64,000 nt of DNA, taken from the NCBI GenBank assembly GCA_016869535.1, contig VGDX01000001.1, positions 248,001 through 312,000 on the forward strand, given 5' to 3'. The translations under genes were made by a program, and so were the position numbers. The stretch comes from Alphaproteobacteria bacterium. GTDB lineage: Bacteria; Pseudomonadota; Alphaproteobacteria; Rhizobiales; Methyloligellaceae. This document shows, piece by piece, positions 18,161 through 26,345 of the stretch. Numbering within the stretch: position 1 is the stretch's first letter; each line of letters opens with the position of its first letter. Below the pieces are notes generated by a model that did no database searches, was not told where the DNA came from, and was given only the letters and a program-made list of their open reading frames with translations.

Positions 18161-18192
18161 AGCAGTGCTCCTTCGAAACTGTCGCCTTTAGC

Positions 18193-18396
18193 CTAGCGGC
18201 CGTAGGGCAGGAAATTCTTCTTCACGATCTTGGCGTCCTCGTCGGACAGCACCATGGTCCCGCGCGCGTTCCGGATGAACTTGGTGGGGCGCTGGATCAT
18301 GCCGTGCCGCTTGCGCGAGGCTTGGCATTTGACTTTGCCTGAGGCCGTGACCTTGAAGCGCTTCTTGGCACCGCTCTTGGTCTTGAGCTTGGGCAT
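18193..18396 (-). CDS. rpmI: 50S ribosomal protein L35
   Basis: A 67-residue protein: [20 protein letters not shown], then [17 protein letters not shown], ending FLPYGR. The start at 18396 is fixed by this universal MPK N-terminus and by the AGGAAG-like site upstream; a longer frame exists but is not used in the family. It is the first gene of the rpmI-rplT pair, preceded by a hairpin-containing leader. Confidence 0.97.
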   Translation of the reverse strand: MPKLKTKSGAKKRFKVTASGKVKCQASRKRHGMIQRPTKFIRNARGTMVLSDEDAKIVKKNFLPYGR

Positions 18397-18470
18397 TTGG
18401 CTTCCTTTTCTCGGCGCCACGGCGGGCATTTGGCCCGCGAACGCACACGTTTGACGGTTGAAAGCATGCG

Positions 18471-18502
18471 AGCCGCCACGGCATGCCCCGCCGGGCGGCT
18501 CC
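18471..18502 (-). promoter_or_regulatory. Inverted repeat in the rpmI leader
   Basis: GAGCCGCC at 18471-18478 and GGCGGCTC at 18495-18502 form a perfect 8-bp stem with a 16-nt loop between infC and rpmI. It is 75 nt before the rpmI start and is not followed by a T run, so it is more like an attenuation or L20-binding leader element than a terminator. The role is inferred from L20 autoregulation known in other bacteria. Confidence 0.35.
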
Positions 18503-18554
18503 CTTATGGGCGCCTTATAAGGCCGAAAACGAACCTAGTGCAAGTGGCGAGGGA

Positions 18555-19094
18555 CTAGCGCGGGGCCAGCACCATGACCATCTGCCGGCCTTCGAGCTTG
18601 GGCTCGGATTCCACCTTGGCAATGGTCGAGGTGTCGTCCTTGACGCGATCAAGCAGCTTGGCGCCAAGCTCCTGATGGGCCATCTCCCGGCCTCTGAAGC
18701 GCAAGGTGACTTTGACCTTGTCGCCTTCCTCGAAGAAGCGGCGGATCGAGCGCATCTTCACGTCGTAATCGTGCGTGTCGATGTTCGGCCGCATCTTGAT
18801 TTCCTTGATCTCGACAGTGCGCTGCTTCTTGCGCGCCTCGGCGGCCTTTTTCTGCGCCTGATATTTGTATTTGCCGTAATCGAGGATTTTGCACACCGGC
18901 GGTTCGGAATTCGGCGCGATCTCGACCAGATCGAGCCCGGCCTCGGCGGCGCGCGCCAGACCATCGGCGATGGCGACCACGCCGACATTATCTCCGGTGA
19001 CGTCGATGAGTTGAATTTGTGGAACGTCGATTTCCTCGTTAATACGAGGGCCTTCCCGCGAGGGGGCAAGCTTCATAGGCCGTCTTGCTACGAT
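18555..19094 (-). CDS. infC: Translation initiation factor IF-3, ATC start
   Basis: IF-3 of 179 residues: N-domain with [20 protein letters not shown], the linker helix [18 protein letters not shown], and a C-domain ending MVMVLAPR. The first ATG, at 19076, has no ribosome site. In frame six codons upstream, the ATC at 19092-19094 is preceded by AGAGGAGA with seven-base spacing and gives the N-terminus (M)[15 protein letters not shown], which resembles alphaproteobacterial IF-3. A rare AUU-type start codon is a conserved autoregulatory feature of infC, since IF-3 rejects non-AUG starts. It heads the cluster with rpmI and rplT. Confidence 0.95.
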   Translation of the reverse strand: MVARRPMKLAPSREGPRINEEIDVPQIQLIDVTGDNVGVVAIADGLARAAEAGLDLVEIAPNSEPPVCKILDYGKYKYQAQKKAAEARKKQRTVEIKEIKMRPNIDTHDYDVKMRSIRRFFEEGDKVKVTLRFRGREMAHQELGAKLLDRVKDDTSTIAKVESEPKLEGRQMVMVLAPR

Positions 19095-19120
19095 GTTCAG
19101 TTCTCCTCTTCCCGTGTTAC

Positions 19121-19153
19121 GAGCGCCCGGCCGCGGCGAGGCATGGGGCGCTC
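19121..19153 (-). promoter_or_regulatory. Leader hairpin upstream of infC
   Basis: GAGCGCCC at 19121-19128 pairs perfectly with GGGCGCTC at 19146-19153 around a 17-nt GC-rich loop. In the minus-strand leader RNA it ends about 13 nt before the infC ribosome site, a position suited to controlling access of ribosomes. Confidence 0.45.
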
Positions 19154-19179
19154 CCCAAATGACGCGTTAGCTGTCCATC

Positions 19180-19207
19180 TTTACAGGATGGGAATTGGCC
19201 CTGACAA
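19180..19207 (-). promoter_or_regulatory. Putative infC promoter
   Basis: On the minus strand TTGTCA (19202-19207) and TGTAAA (19180-19185) are separated by 16 nt. Transcription from near 19173 would give a leader of about 80 nt that includes the hairpin at 19121-19153 and the ribosome site of infC. Confidence 0.45.
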
Positions 19208-19234
19208 GTCAAGCCCGCAGGCGGGGCTCGGCCT

Positions 19235-20455
19235 TCATGCCCCGTCTTCCATGACGGTGAATGACGGAGGATGCATGAAAGAAGCGGCCAGGCGCGTCCC
19301 GAGCAATTCGTCATAGACAGCCAAGGTCTTGACCTGCATCTGGTAAAGATCGAACAGGGCGCGGACACGCGCGCTGCCGCGGGCCCCGATCGCGGCAAAC
19401 TCTTTTGGCGCCAGGCTCAGCGCGCGCTTTATTCGTTCGGCCAAGGCCTCGGCATCGCCGATCGGCACGAGCCAGCCCGTGAAGCCCGCCCCGTCCTGCT
19501 CGGCCGCGACGATGGTCTCGGGCAACGCGCCGATATCCGACACGATGACGGGACAGCCCATGGCTTGCGCTTCGATACTGGTGCGGCCGAAGGTTTCAGG
19601 CACGAGGGAAGGCACGAGCGCAACATTGGCGGCTAGAAAGGCGACGGGCATGTCGGTGCAATGGCCGACAAGCTTGACCTTGTCGCTGAGCCCATGGCTC
19701 TCGATCACGGCGAGGAGATTTTGGCGATAGACTTCCTTGCCGGGCGCATCGCCGGCAAGGATCACCACCGCGCCGTCAAGCGCGCCTTCCGCATCTAGGA
19801 GGCGCGCCGCCTCGATCGTCTCGCGCTGGCCCTTCAGCGCGGTCAATCGCGCGGCGAGCAGCACGATCTTGGTGCCGGGCGCGACGCCCCAGCTTTCGCG
19901 CAGCCGCGCCACGGGTCCCGGCGGCACCACCAGCGGGTCGAAGAGCGCAGTATCGATGCCGCGATAGATGATGCGGATGCGCTCGCGCGCGACGTGCTGG
20001 CGGGTGGCGACGAGGTCGGCGGTGTAAAGGGAATTGGCGATCACCCGGTCGCCGCGGCCCATGACGCTGTTATAGGCGGCCTTGACCGGCCCCATGTCGG
20101 AATAGGCGCCGTGATAGGTGGTGACGAACGGACGCCCGGTGCGGCGCGCGGCGAGAAGGGCGCTCCAGGCCGGCGCGCGGCTCCGCGCATGCACCAGATC
20201 GACATTGCGTTGCTTGATGAGGCGCGCCAGCCGGAGGGCATTGGCGAGCATGGTGAGCGGGTTCTTGCTCGCCACGGGCATCTTCACGATCTCGCCGCCG
20301 GCCCGCGTGATGGCGGTTGCCATGCGCCCGCCTTCGGTGGCAACCAGAGCGGACGCACCGGCGCGCTTGAGCGCTTCGGTGATCTCGATGGCGGCCTGTT
20401 CGCTGCCCCCGGTTTCGAGGCGCGGCACGACCTGCAATATGGTCACGTCCGGCAT
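19235..20455 (-). CDS. Glycosyltransferase family 4 protein
   Basis: A 406-residue GT-B glycosyltransferase. The N-terminal domain starts ILQVVPRLETGGSEQAAIEI and carries the acceptor-side glycine loop. The C-terminal GT1-type domain has KIVLLAARLTALKGQRETIEA and the donor-binding PETFGRTSIEAQAMGCPVI block with the E-x7-E pattern. The most likely role is transfer of a sugar onto an envelope lipid or polysaccharide; neither donor nor acceptor can be read. Its start lies only 17 bp from the start of the divergent hydrolase, with no clear ribosome site of its own. Confidence 0.88.
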   Translation of the reverse strand: MPDVTILQVVPRLETGGSEQAAIEITEALKRAGASALVATEGGRMATAITRAGGEIVKMPVASKNPLTMLANALRLARLIKQRNVDLVHARSRAPAWSALLAARRTGRPFVTTYHGAYSDMGPVKAAYNSVMGRGDRVIANSLYTADLVATRQHVARERIRIIYRGIDTALFDPLVVPPGPVARLRESWGVAPGTKIVLLAARLTALKGQRETIEAARLLDAEGALDGAVVILAGDAPGKEVYRQNLLAVIESHGLSDKVKLVGHCTDMPVAFLAANVALVPSLVPETFGRTSIEAQAMGCPVIVSDIGALPETIVAAEQDGAGFTGWLVPIGDAEALAERIKRALSLAPKEFAAIGARGSARVRALFDLYQMQVKTLAVYDELLGTRLAASFMHPPSFTVMEDGA

Positions 20456-20472
20456 GGCGGAAGGTTCTTAGG

Positions 20473-21279
20473 ATGGACGCTGACGAACCGCAATTCCTGG
20501 AAGTGGGCGAGGGGGCAAAAACCCGCCCTGTCGCTTACCGCTTCGCCGACCAGAACGGGCGCGAGGCGGTGCTGCTGTGGCTCCCGGGTTTCCTCGCCGA
20601 CATGGCCGGGAGCAAGGCGGTATCGCTGGCCACGTTCGCCGAGGCGCAAGGGCTGCCGATGCTGCGTTTCGACTATTCGGGGCATGGCCTGTCGCCCGGG
20701 AACATGCTCGAGGCCACGATCGGCGACTGGCTGGAGGAAGCCCGCGCCATGCTGCGCCTTGCCGGCCAGCGCCGCGTCATCCTGGTCGGCTCGTCGATGG
20801 GCGGCTGGATCGCGTTGCTGCTTGCCCGCCAATTGCAGCAGGAAGGAGAGATTGAGCGGCTCGCCGGCCTCGTGCTGCTCGCACCGGCCTTCGACATGAC
20901 CGAACGGCTGATGTGGCGGAAGCTGTCGGAGAAGACCAAGGCCATCATCGAGACAGAGGGCGTGTTCTACGCGCCGTCGCTTTACGGCGATCCTTATCCC
21001 TTGACCAAGCGCCTGATCGAAGAAGGCCGCAATCATCTCATCGGCGAGGGCGCGGGGCCGCTCGCATTCGATCTGCCGATCCGCATCCTGCAGGGCATGG
21101 AAGACCCGGATGTACCGTGGGGACACGCGCTCGATCTGGTCGATCTCTTGTCCAATGATGACGTCGTGCTAACCTTGATCAAGGATGGCGATCACCGCCT
21201 GTCGCGGCCGCAAGATCTCCGCCGCCTGGAGCTGACCGTCGCGGCGCTGGTGGAGAAAGTGCGTCAGGCCTCAACGTAA
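20473..21279 (+). CDS. Alpha/beta hydrolase family protein
   Basis: A 268-residue hydrolase. The nucleophile elbow is GSSMGGW with Ser108; an acid follows in GMEDPDVPWGHA and the last catalytic histidine in KDGDHRLSRPQD. It has WLPGFLADMAGSKA near residue 37, where the oxyanion strand lies. The short cap and size suggest a carboxylesterase or thioesterase-like enzyme, as in the family of palmitoyl-thioesterase-related hydrolases. GGAAGG at 20459-20464 supports the start. The 3' end overlaps the convergent hicB-like gene by 16 nt. Confidence 0.85.
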   Translation: MDADEPQFLEVGEGAKTRPVAYRFADQNGREAVLLWLPGFLADMAGSKAVSLATFAEAQGLPMLRFDYSGHGLSPGNMLEATIGDWLEEARAMLRLAGQRRVILVGSSMGGWIALLLARQLQQEGEIERLAGLVLLAPAFDMTERLMWRKLSEKTKAIIETEGVFYAPSLYGDPYPLTKRLIEEGRNHLIGEGAGPLAFDLPIRILQGMEDPDVPWGHALDLVDLLSNDDVVLTLIKDGDHRLSRPQDLRRLELTVAALVEKVRQAST

Positions 21280-21470
21280 TCGGCGATGCTGGTCGGGACA
21301 GGAACCTCCAGCCCGTCGGCTTTCAGACCTTCGATATGGAAGCGGATGGCTGCCTGAATCTCCCGCTCTACCGCCTCAACGCTATCTCCGCTGGCCACGC
21401 AGCCGGGAAGGTCGGGCACATAGGCAGAATAGTTGCCATTCGCCTTTTCGATCACCACTGCGTAACGCAT
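21264..21470 (-). CDS. hicB: HicB-family antitoxin (orphan)
   Basis: A 68-residue protein of the short HicB type: MRYAVVIEKANGNYSAYVPDLPGCVASG followed by SVEAVEREIQAAIRFHIEGL. This is the partial RNase H-like domain that binds and neutralises HicA toxin. No intact hicA is present; its 3' remnant lies directly upstream and ends in TGATG, overlapping the hicB start. The gene is thus either a surviving antitoxin without a toxin or a decaying module. It lacks the DNA-binding C-terminal helix-turn-helix of longer HicB proteins. Confidence 0.85.
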   Translation of the reverse strand: MRYAVVIEKANGNYSAYVPDLPGCVASGDSVEAVEREIQAAIRFHIEGLKADGLEVPVPTSIADYVEA

Positions 21471-21529
21471 CACTTCTTCTCCTTGAGACCGGCCTGCTTC
21501 AATACGCTGTTCAGCGTGAGGCATTTTCC
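21470..21529 (-). pseudogene. hicA: 3' remnant of hicA toxin gene
   Basis: Read in the frame that ends TGA at 21470-21472, the codons spell GKCLTLNSVLKQAGLKEKK, which resembles the HicA C-terminus (the K-x-L...S-[IV]-LKQAGLK pattern). Only about 19 codons remain. Upstream sequence is the coding end of the SDR gene at 21511-22383 in another frame, so the toxin's N-terminal two thirds, with its catalytic histidine, is gone. The SDR stop codon lies inside the remnant. Confidence 0.6.
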
Positions 21530-22383
21530 ATGAGCGCGGCGAGGCCTTCGCGATAGGTTGGGTAACGGAGCGTGACGCCGAGCTCGGACTTGATGCGCGC
21601 ATTGCCGATGCGGCGGCTACCTTCATAGAAACTGCGCGCCATGGGCGTGAGGTCGGCCTCTTCGAAAGGAACCTCAGGCGGCGGTTTCATTCCCATCATG
21701 TCGGCGGCATAGGCCACGACATCGCCGGGCGCGGCGGGCTCATCGTCGGCGACATTGTAGATGGCGCCGGCGCGCGGGCGGGCGATCGAGGCTTCGAGCA
21801 CGCGGGCGATGTCCTCGACATGGATGCGGCTGAACACCTGATTGCCTTTCCGGATGCGCCGCGCCGTGCCGTCGCGTAATTTGTCGAACACGCAGCGGCC
21901 TGGACCATAAATGCCAGCCAGGCGGAAGATCTGCACAGGCACGCCGGCCGCTTCACCGAATCCAAGCCAGGCGCGCTCGGCCTCGACGCGCGCTTCGGTG
22001 CGCGCATTGTTCGGCTTGGGCACGGTGGTCTCGTCCACCCAGTTGCCGTCCTGATCGCCATAGACGCCGACGGTCGAGAGATAACCGATCCATTGGAGTG
22101 AGGTGAGTGCTGCAAGCTCATCCCGATAATGGGCGAGCACCGGATCGCCTTCCGCGCCCGGCGGGATCGACAGCAGAAGATGCGTGGTGCCTTGGAGGAG
22201 CTTGGGCAGCGCGGCGTTGCCCTTCTCGCCGGCGAAGCGGGTGACGGCATAGCCCTGCGCGTCGAGCTTCACGACATTGCCGGGGTCGCGCGCGGTGCCG
22301 GCGATCTCGAAACCTCGGCGCGCGAGACGCTCGGCAAGCGCCTGCGCCGAGAAGCCGAGGCCGAAGGCGAACAGCCGGCTCAT
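21511..22383 (-). CDS. NAD-dependent epimerase/dehydratase family protein (YeeZ-like SDR)
   Basis: A 290-residue atypical short-chain dehydrogenase. It starts MSRLFAFGLGFSAQALAERL, a shortened dinucleotide-binding loop, and has YLSTVGVYGDQDGNW and FRLAGIYGPGR, hallmarks of the extended SDR/YeeZ type. The start at 22383 overlaps the queG stop by four bases (ATGA), so both are co-translated. The C-terminus ends in MENASR*, where its stop codon falls within the hicA remnant, so the last residues may derive from foreign sequence. Substrate unknown. Confidence 0.87.
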   Translation of the reverse strand: MSRLFAFGLGFSAQALAERLARRGFEIAGTARDPGNVVKLDAQGYAVTRFAGEKGNAALPKLLQGTTHLLLSIPPGAEGDPVLAHYRDELAALTSLQWIGYLSTVGVYGDQDGNWVDETTVPKPNNARTEARVEAERAWLGFGEAAGVPVQIFRLAGIYGPGRCVFDKLRDGTARRIRKGNQVFSRIHVEDIARVLEASIARPRAGAIYNVADDEPAAPGDVVAYAADMMGMKPPPEVPFEEADLTPMARSFYEGSRRIGNARIKSELGVTLRYPTYREGLAALMENASR

Positions 22384-23498
22384 GCCGCTTCCGCCAGCCA
22401 TTCGCCGCGCACGTCAGGGTCCGACTCGGCGGCGGCGTACATGGCCCGCAGGGCGCGGAAACGTTCCGGCGCAAGCCGCGACAGGGCCCAGACCGCCATG
22501 GCCCGCACCAGCGGCGAGGCATCGTCGAGCCGCGCCTCGATGAGCGGCAGAAGCGTCTTGTCGCCGGAATTTCCGGCGGCGATCAGCGCATTGCGCAGGA
22601 AGCGGTCGCGCCCCGTTCGCTTTACGGCCGTGCCGCGGAAACGCGCGCGGAACGCTGAATCATCGAGAGCGAGCAACTCGGCGAGCGGCGGATTGCCGGT
22701 CTCGGCGCGCAACGCGAGCTTGGTTTCGCGCGCGGCATGGGCGAATTTGTTCCATGGGCAGACCGCAAGGCAATCGTCGCAGCCATAGATGCGATTGCCC
22801 ATCTTGGTGCGGAAGCGCGCATCGATATGTCCCTTATGCTCGATGGTGAGATACGAGATGCAGGCACGCGCATCGATCCGGTAGGGCGCGGTGAAAGCAT
22901 CGGTCGGGCATACATCGAGGCAGCGACGGCAGGCGCCGCAATGATCCTGTTCGGCCTCGTCGGGCTCGATCTCGATATCGGTGAAGATCGAGCCGATGAA
23001 CAGCCACGAGCCGAACTCGCGCGACACCAAATTAGTATGCTTGCCCTGCCAGCCGAGGCCTGCGCGCGCGGCAAGCGGCTTCTCCATCACCGGCGCGGTA
23101 TCGACGAACACTTTGACCGCGCCGCCGGCCAGCGCCTGCACGCATGACGCCAGCGCCTTCAGCTTCGGCTTGATCACGTCGTGATAGTCGGTGCTCTGCG
23201 CATAGATAGAAATGGCGCCTCGCGACTTTTCTTCGAGGATGGCGAGAGGATCGCCGGGGTGGTTATAGTTCAGCCCGAGCACGATGACGCTCTTCGCTTC
23301 GGGCCACAGCGCGCGCGGCGCCTTGCGACGATCGGCGGTCGAAGCGAGCCAGTCCATGTCGCCGTGGCGGCCTTCGGCGAGGAACGCGTCAAGATAGCCG
23401 CCGGCGCCTGGCGCTGCGTCGGCCGAGGTGAAGCGCACGGCATCGAAGCCGAGCGCGCTCGCCTCTTTCGCGATCCTTGCTTTCAGTGTCTCAGCCAT
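22380..23498 (-). CDS. queG: Epoxyqueuosine reductase
   Basis: A 372-residue cobalamin-dependent enzyme that performs the last step of queuosine synthesis in tRNA. Two [4Fe-4S] clusters are visible: CGACRRCLDVCPTDAF (about residue 187) and CDDCLAVCPWNKF (about 240). A C-terminal HEAT-like segment (LIEARLDDASPLVRAMAVWALS) matches the longer QueG form. It is the first gene of the pair with the SDR and sits 25 nt from the glutathione S-transferase gene on the same strand. Other queuosine genes are not in the window. Confidence 0.96.
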   Translation of the reverse strand: MAETLKARIAKEASALGFDAVRFTSADAAPGAGGYLDAFLAEGRHGDMDWLASTADRRKAPRALWPEAKSVIVLGLNYNHPGDPLAILEEKSRGAISIYAQSTDYHDVIKPKLKALASCVQALAGGAVKVFVDTAPVMEKPLAARAGLGWQGKHTNLVSREFGSWLFIGSIFTDIEIEPDEAEQDHCGACRRCLDVCPTDAFTAPYRIDARACISYLTIEHKGHIDARFRTKMGNRIYGCDDCLAVCPWNKFAHAARETKLALRAETGNPPLAELLALDDSAFRARFRGTAVKRTGRDRFLRNALIAAGNSGDKTLLPLIEARLDDASPLVRAMAVWALSRLAPERFRALRAMYAAAESDPDVRGEWLAEAA

Positions 23499-23523
23499 AC
23501 GCCACTATGTCGGAACGCCGCGC

Positions 23524-24210
23524 TCAAAAATCGAGATCGGCATAAGTCTCCGAAGCCGTGAAACCAGCCACCCGATCCTGCAACAGAGGCCGGAAGGACG
23601 GCCGCGACTTCAACAATGCGTACCAGTTCTTCGCCGCCTCGAATTCCTCCCACGGCACCTCGCCGAGATAATCGAGCACCGACAGATGCGCCGCGGCGGC
23701 GAGATCGGCGAAGCTCAACGCCTCGCCCGCGAGCCAGCTCCGCGTATCGGCGAGGTGTCCGATATAGGTGAGATGATAGCGCAGATTATCGTGTCCGGCG
23801 CGCATCGCTTCCATGTTGGGCGAGGCGCTTTGCGGCCCGAATCTCCGGAACACCTTCTCGTCGACGAGATAGGATGTCACCTCGTCGTAAAACTTGCGGT
23901 GGAACCAGTCGACCAGGCGGCGCGCTTCGGCTCTTGCCGGCGGCTCACCCGGGAAAAGCTGGAAGCCGCGCGGGTCGCGTTCGTCGATCGTATCGGCAAG
24001 ATATTCGGAGATGGGGTAAGTCCCCGAGATCGGGCCATGCTCGTCGGTGACGAGCACCGGCACGGTGCCGGCCGGGTTCAACTCGATGAAAGCGCGCCGC
24101 CACTCCCAAGGGCGCTCCTCGGCAAGCTCGGCCTCGAACCCGCATTCGACAAGCGCGAGCCGGATCGAGCGGGAAAAGGCGCAGAGTGGGTAATGCAGAA
24201 GCGTAGCCAT
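23524..24210 (-). CDS. Glutathione S-transferase family protein
   Basis: A 228-residue cytosolic protein with an N-terminal thioredoxin fold (LLHYPLCAFSRSIRLALVE, then LNPAGTVPVLV and the glutathione-binding GTYPISEYLAD) and an all-alpha C-terminal domain from about residue 90. The catalytic Ser/Tyr/Cys position near residues 8-13 has Cys10 and Ser13. Substrate not predictable. It is upstream of queG on the same strand and divergent from uppP. Confidence 0.9.
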   Translation of the reverse strand: MATLLHYPLCAFSRSIRLALVECGFEAELAEERPWEWRRAFIELNPAGTVPVLVTDEHGPISGTYPISEYLADTIDERDPRGFQLFPGEPPARAEARRLVDWFHRKFYDEVTSYLVDEKVFRRFGPQSASPNMEAMRAGHDNLRYHLTYIGHLADTRSWLAGEALSFADLAAAAHLSVLDYLGEVPWEEFEAAKNWYALLKSRPSFRPLLQDRVAGFTASETYADLDF

Positions 24211-24311
24211 CGTCCCATTCGGTGGCTGTTTCGCAGAAATTCTATCGCGCAGACGCTAGGGGCTCGGTATAGAACCTGCTCGCGCGGGGAACAAGCGGGG
24301 CAAGAGGGTCA

Positions 24312-25112
24312 ATGACCATAGAGCAGATCATCGTGATCGCCGTGGTGCAGGGGATCACTGAATTCCTGCCGATTTCCTCCTCCGGGCACCTCATCCTTAT
24401 CCCCAATCTGTTGCATTGGCCGGACCAGGGCCAGTTCGTCGACGTGATGGTGCATGTCGGCACGCTGCTCGCCATCCTCATTTATTTCTGGCGCGACGTC
24501 TGGCGGCTCACGCTGGGAGGCCTCGAGCTGTTAAAGGGCAATGTCACCGATGACGGCCGTCTGGCCATTTACATTTTGCTCGCCAGCATTCCGGCGGTGG
24601 CCTTCGGCATCTTCCTGAAGAAGTTCGGTTTCGCCGATCTCGAGCGTAATGTCGCCGTGGTGGCGTGGAACACGATCCTTTACGGCATTCTGATGCTGAT
24701 CGCCGACATGGTGGGGCCGCAGGACCGGACCATGGCGAAGATGACGCTCGGCAGCGCGTTGATCATCGGCGTGGCCCAGGCGCTCGCGCTGATTCCCGGG
24801 ACGAGTCGCTCCGGCGTGACCATGACGGCGGCGCGGTTTCTCGGCTTCAACCGGCCCGACGCGGCGCGCTTCTCCTTCCTGCTCGGCATTCCGGCCATCG
24901 CCGGCGCCGGGGTGTTCACACTCGGCGATGCTATATCGAGCGGCGCCCCCATCACCATGGATGCATTCTATTGCGCCATCCTGACTTTCTTCGCAGGGCT
25001 CGCGGCCATCGCCTTCCTCATGGCGCTGGTGCGGCGGATCTCTTTCCTGCCCTTCGTGCTTTACCGCATGGTGCTCGGCGGCTTCCTGCTGGTGCTGCTC
25101 TACACCTCCTAA
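24312..25112 (+). CDS. uppP: Undecaprenyl-diphosphate phosphatase
   Basis: A 266-residue polytopic membrane protein of the BacA type. The first catalytic block QGITEFLPISSSG (residues 13-25) and the second PGTSRSGVTMTAAR (near 160-173) are both intact, and about eight hydrophobic helices are seen. It converts undecaprenyl diphosphate to the monophosphate carrier used for peptidoglycan and lipopolysaccharide; loss or overproduction changes bacitracin sensitivity. The stop overlaps by four bases the stop of the convergent NDUFA9-like gene. Confidence 0.97.
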   Translation: MTIEQIIVIAVVQGITEFLPISSSGHLILIPNLLHWPDQGQFVDVMVHVGTLLAILIYFWRDVWRLTLGGLELLKGNVTDDGRLAIYILLASIPAVAFGIFLKKFGFADLERNVAVVAWNTILYGILMLIADMVGPQDRTMAKMTLGSALIIGVAQALALIPGTSRSGVTMTAARFLGFNRPDAARFSFLLGIPAIAGAGVFTLGDAISSGAPITMDAFYCAILTFFAGLAAIAFLMALVRRISFLPFVLYRMVLGGFLLVLLYTS

Positions 25113-26083
25113 GGACGGTAGATCGAGAATTGGCCGCGCGGGCGGAACTGCTCGAGATAATCCGGCACGACCGAGGCGATGGCGACGGGCTCGATGCCGA
25201 GACCTTCGAGGGTGCGGCCGGTCCGTATCGCGCCCTCGCTCACCACGTTGTCGGTTTGCAGCAGACGCACCTGATCGACGGTGAGCGGCGGGTTGGGGAG
25301 CCATTGCAGGAAAGCGCCTTGCAGCTTGGCGAACCAGAAGGGCACCGGCACGAGCAGGCGCTTGCGCATGGTGTAAGCAAGCACGCGGGCCATCACGGCT
25401 CTCAGGGTCAGAATCTCCGGTCCACCGAGTTCGTAAGCGCCGCTCCTTTGCGCCTTGCCTTCGAGTGAAGCGACCACGGCTTTCGCCACGTCGCCGGCGA
25501 ACACCGGCTGCAGCCTGGTCCTGCCGCCGCCAAACAGCGGCAGCGCCGGCAAGAGACGCGCGAGCTTGGCGAAGCGGTTGAAGAAATCGTCCTCGGGGCC
25601 GAACACGACCGACGGCCTGATGATGACCGCTTCGGGAAATGTCTCGATGATTGCGGTCTCGCCTTCGGCCTTGCTGCGGGCATAGATCGACGGCGAATCG
25701 GCATTGGCGCCGATGGCCGAGACATGCACCAGCGCTCGCGCGCCTGAAACACGCGCTGCTTCCGCCACGTGCCGCGCGCCCTCGTCCTGCACCGCCTTGA
25801 AGGTCTGCTTGCCGCTTGGAAAAAGGATGCCGACGAGATTGATGACCGCGTCGGCGCCCTGTGCTGCGGCCAGCAGCGAGTCGGGGAAGCGCACATTGGC
25901 CTGCACGGCGACGATCTGGCCCACGCCGCCAAGCGGCTGAAGGTGGCCGGCAAGCTCGGGCCGCCTGACCGCGACCCGCATGCGCGTGCCGGTCTTGGCG
26001 ATGGCGCGCACCACATGGCGGCCCAGAAAGCCGGACCCGCCATAGATGGTCACCAAAGTCCGATTATTGAGTGTTATGGCCAC
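25109..26083 (-). CDS. NDUFA9-like NAD(P)-binding protein (complex I assembly-type SDR)
   Basis: A 324-residue atypical SDR with GTG start. The dinucleotide loop is YGGSGFLGRHVVRAI (residues 14-28), and it contains LVHVSAIGANADSPS and AVIIRPSVVFGPEDDFFNRF, features shared with the NDUFA9 subunit of complex I. In alphaproteobacteria such proteins bind NADPH and are linked to NADH dehydrogenase; whether this one binds the complex is unproven. It lies between uppP and tRNA-Leu, an arrangement seen in many Hyphomicrobiales. Confidence 0.87.
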   Translation of the reverse strand: MAITLNNRTLVTIYGGSGFLGRHVVRAIAKTGTRMRVAVRRPELAGHLQPLGGVGQIVAVQANVRFPDSLLAAAQGADAVINLVGILFPSGKQTFKAVQDEGARHVAEAARVSGARALVHVSAIGANADSPSIYARSKAEGETAIIETFPEAVIIRPSVVFGPEDDFFNRFAKLARLLPALPLFGGGRTRLQPVFAGDVAKAVVASLEGKAQRSGAYELGGPEILTLRAVMARVLAYTMRKRLLVPVPFWFAKLQGAFLQWLPNPPLTVDQVRLLQTDNVVSEGAIRTGRTLEGLGIEPVAIASVVPDYLEQFRPRGQFSIYRP

Positions 26084-26160
26084 GTAACACCTGCTTTCCG
26101 CCGGTTAACCTTTGCAGCAATACACGAGGCCGGCAAAGGCTTGAAGACCAAGGGCCCCGA

Positions 26161-26189
26161 TTGACTTTGGGGAGGGCTGATCGTACCTG
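26161..26189 (+). promoter_or_regulatory. Possible tRNA-Leu promoter
   Basis: TTGACT at 26161-26166 is a good -35; the -10 position 17 nt later is TACCTG at 26184-26189, a weak match. Its placement 12 nt before the tRNA is right for a tRNA gene with a very short leader. Confidence 0.35.
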
Positions 26190-26201
26190 AACGGGTCCCA
26201 A

Positions 26202-26288
26202 GCCCAGGTGGCGGAACTGGTAGACGCGCTAGCTTCAGGTGCTAGTGCCCGAAAGGGCGTGGAAGTTCGAGTCTTCTCCTGGGCACCA
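26202..26288 (+). tRNA. tRNA-Leu (anticodon CAG)
   Basis: An 87-nt tRNA with an encoded CCA. The acceptor stem GCCCAGG pairs with CCTGGGC, the anticodon stem-loop CTAGC-TTCAGGT-GCTAG shows CAG, there is a long class II variable arm (TGCCCGAAAGGGCGT) typical of leucine, and a TTCGAGT T-loop. It reads the CUG codon. Confidence 0.95.
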
Positions 26289-26345
26289 TTCCCGGTTTCT
26301 TAAGCCCCTCGCGTCCACAATGCGGCCGTCAAGGAGCGTTGCAAC

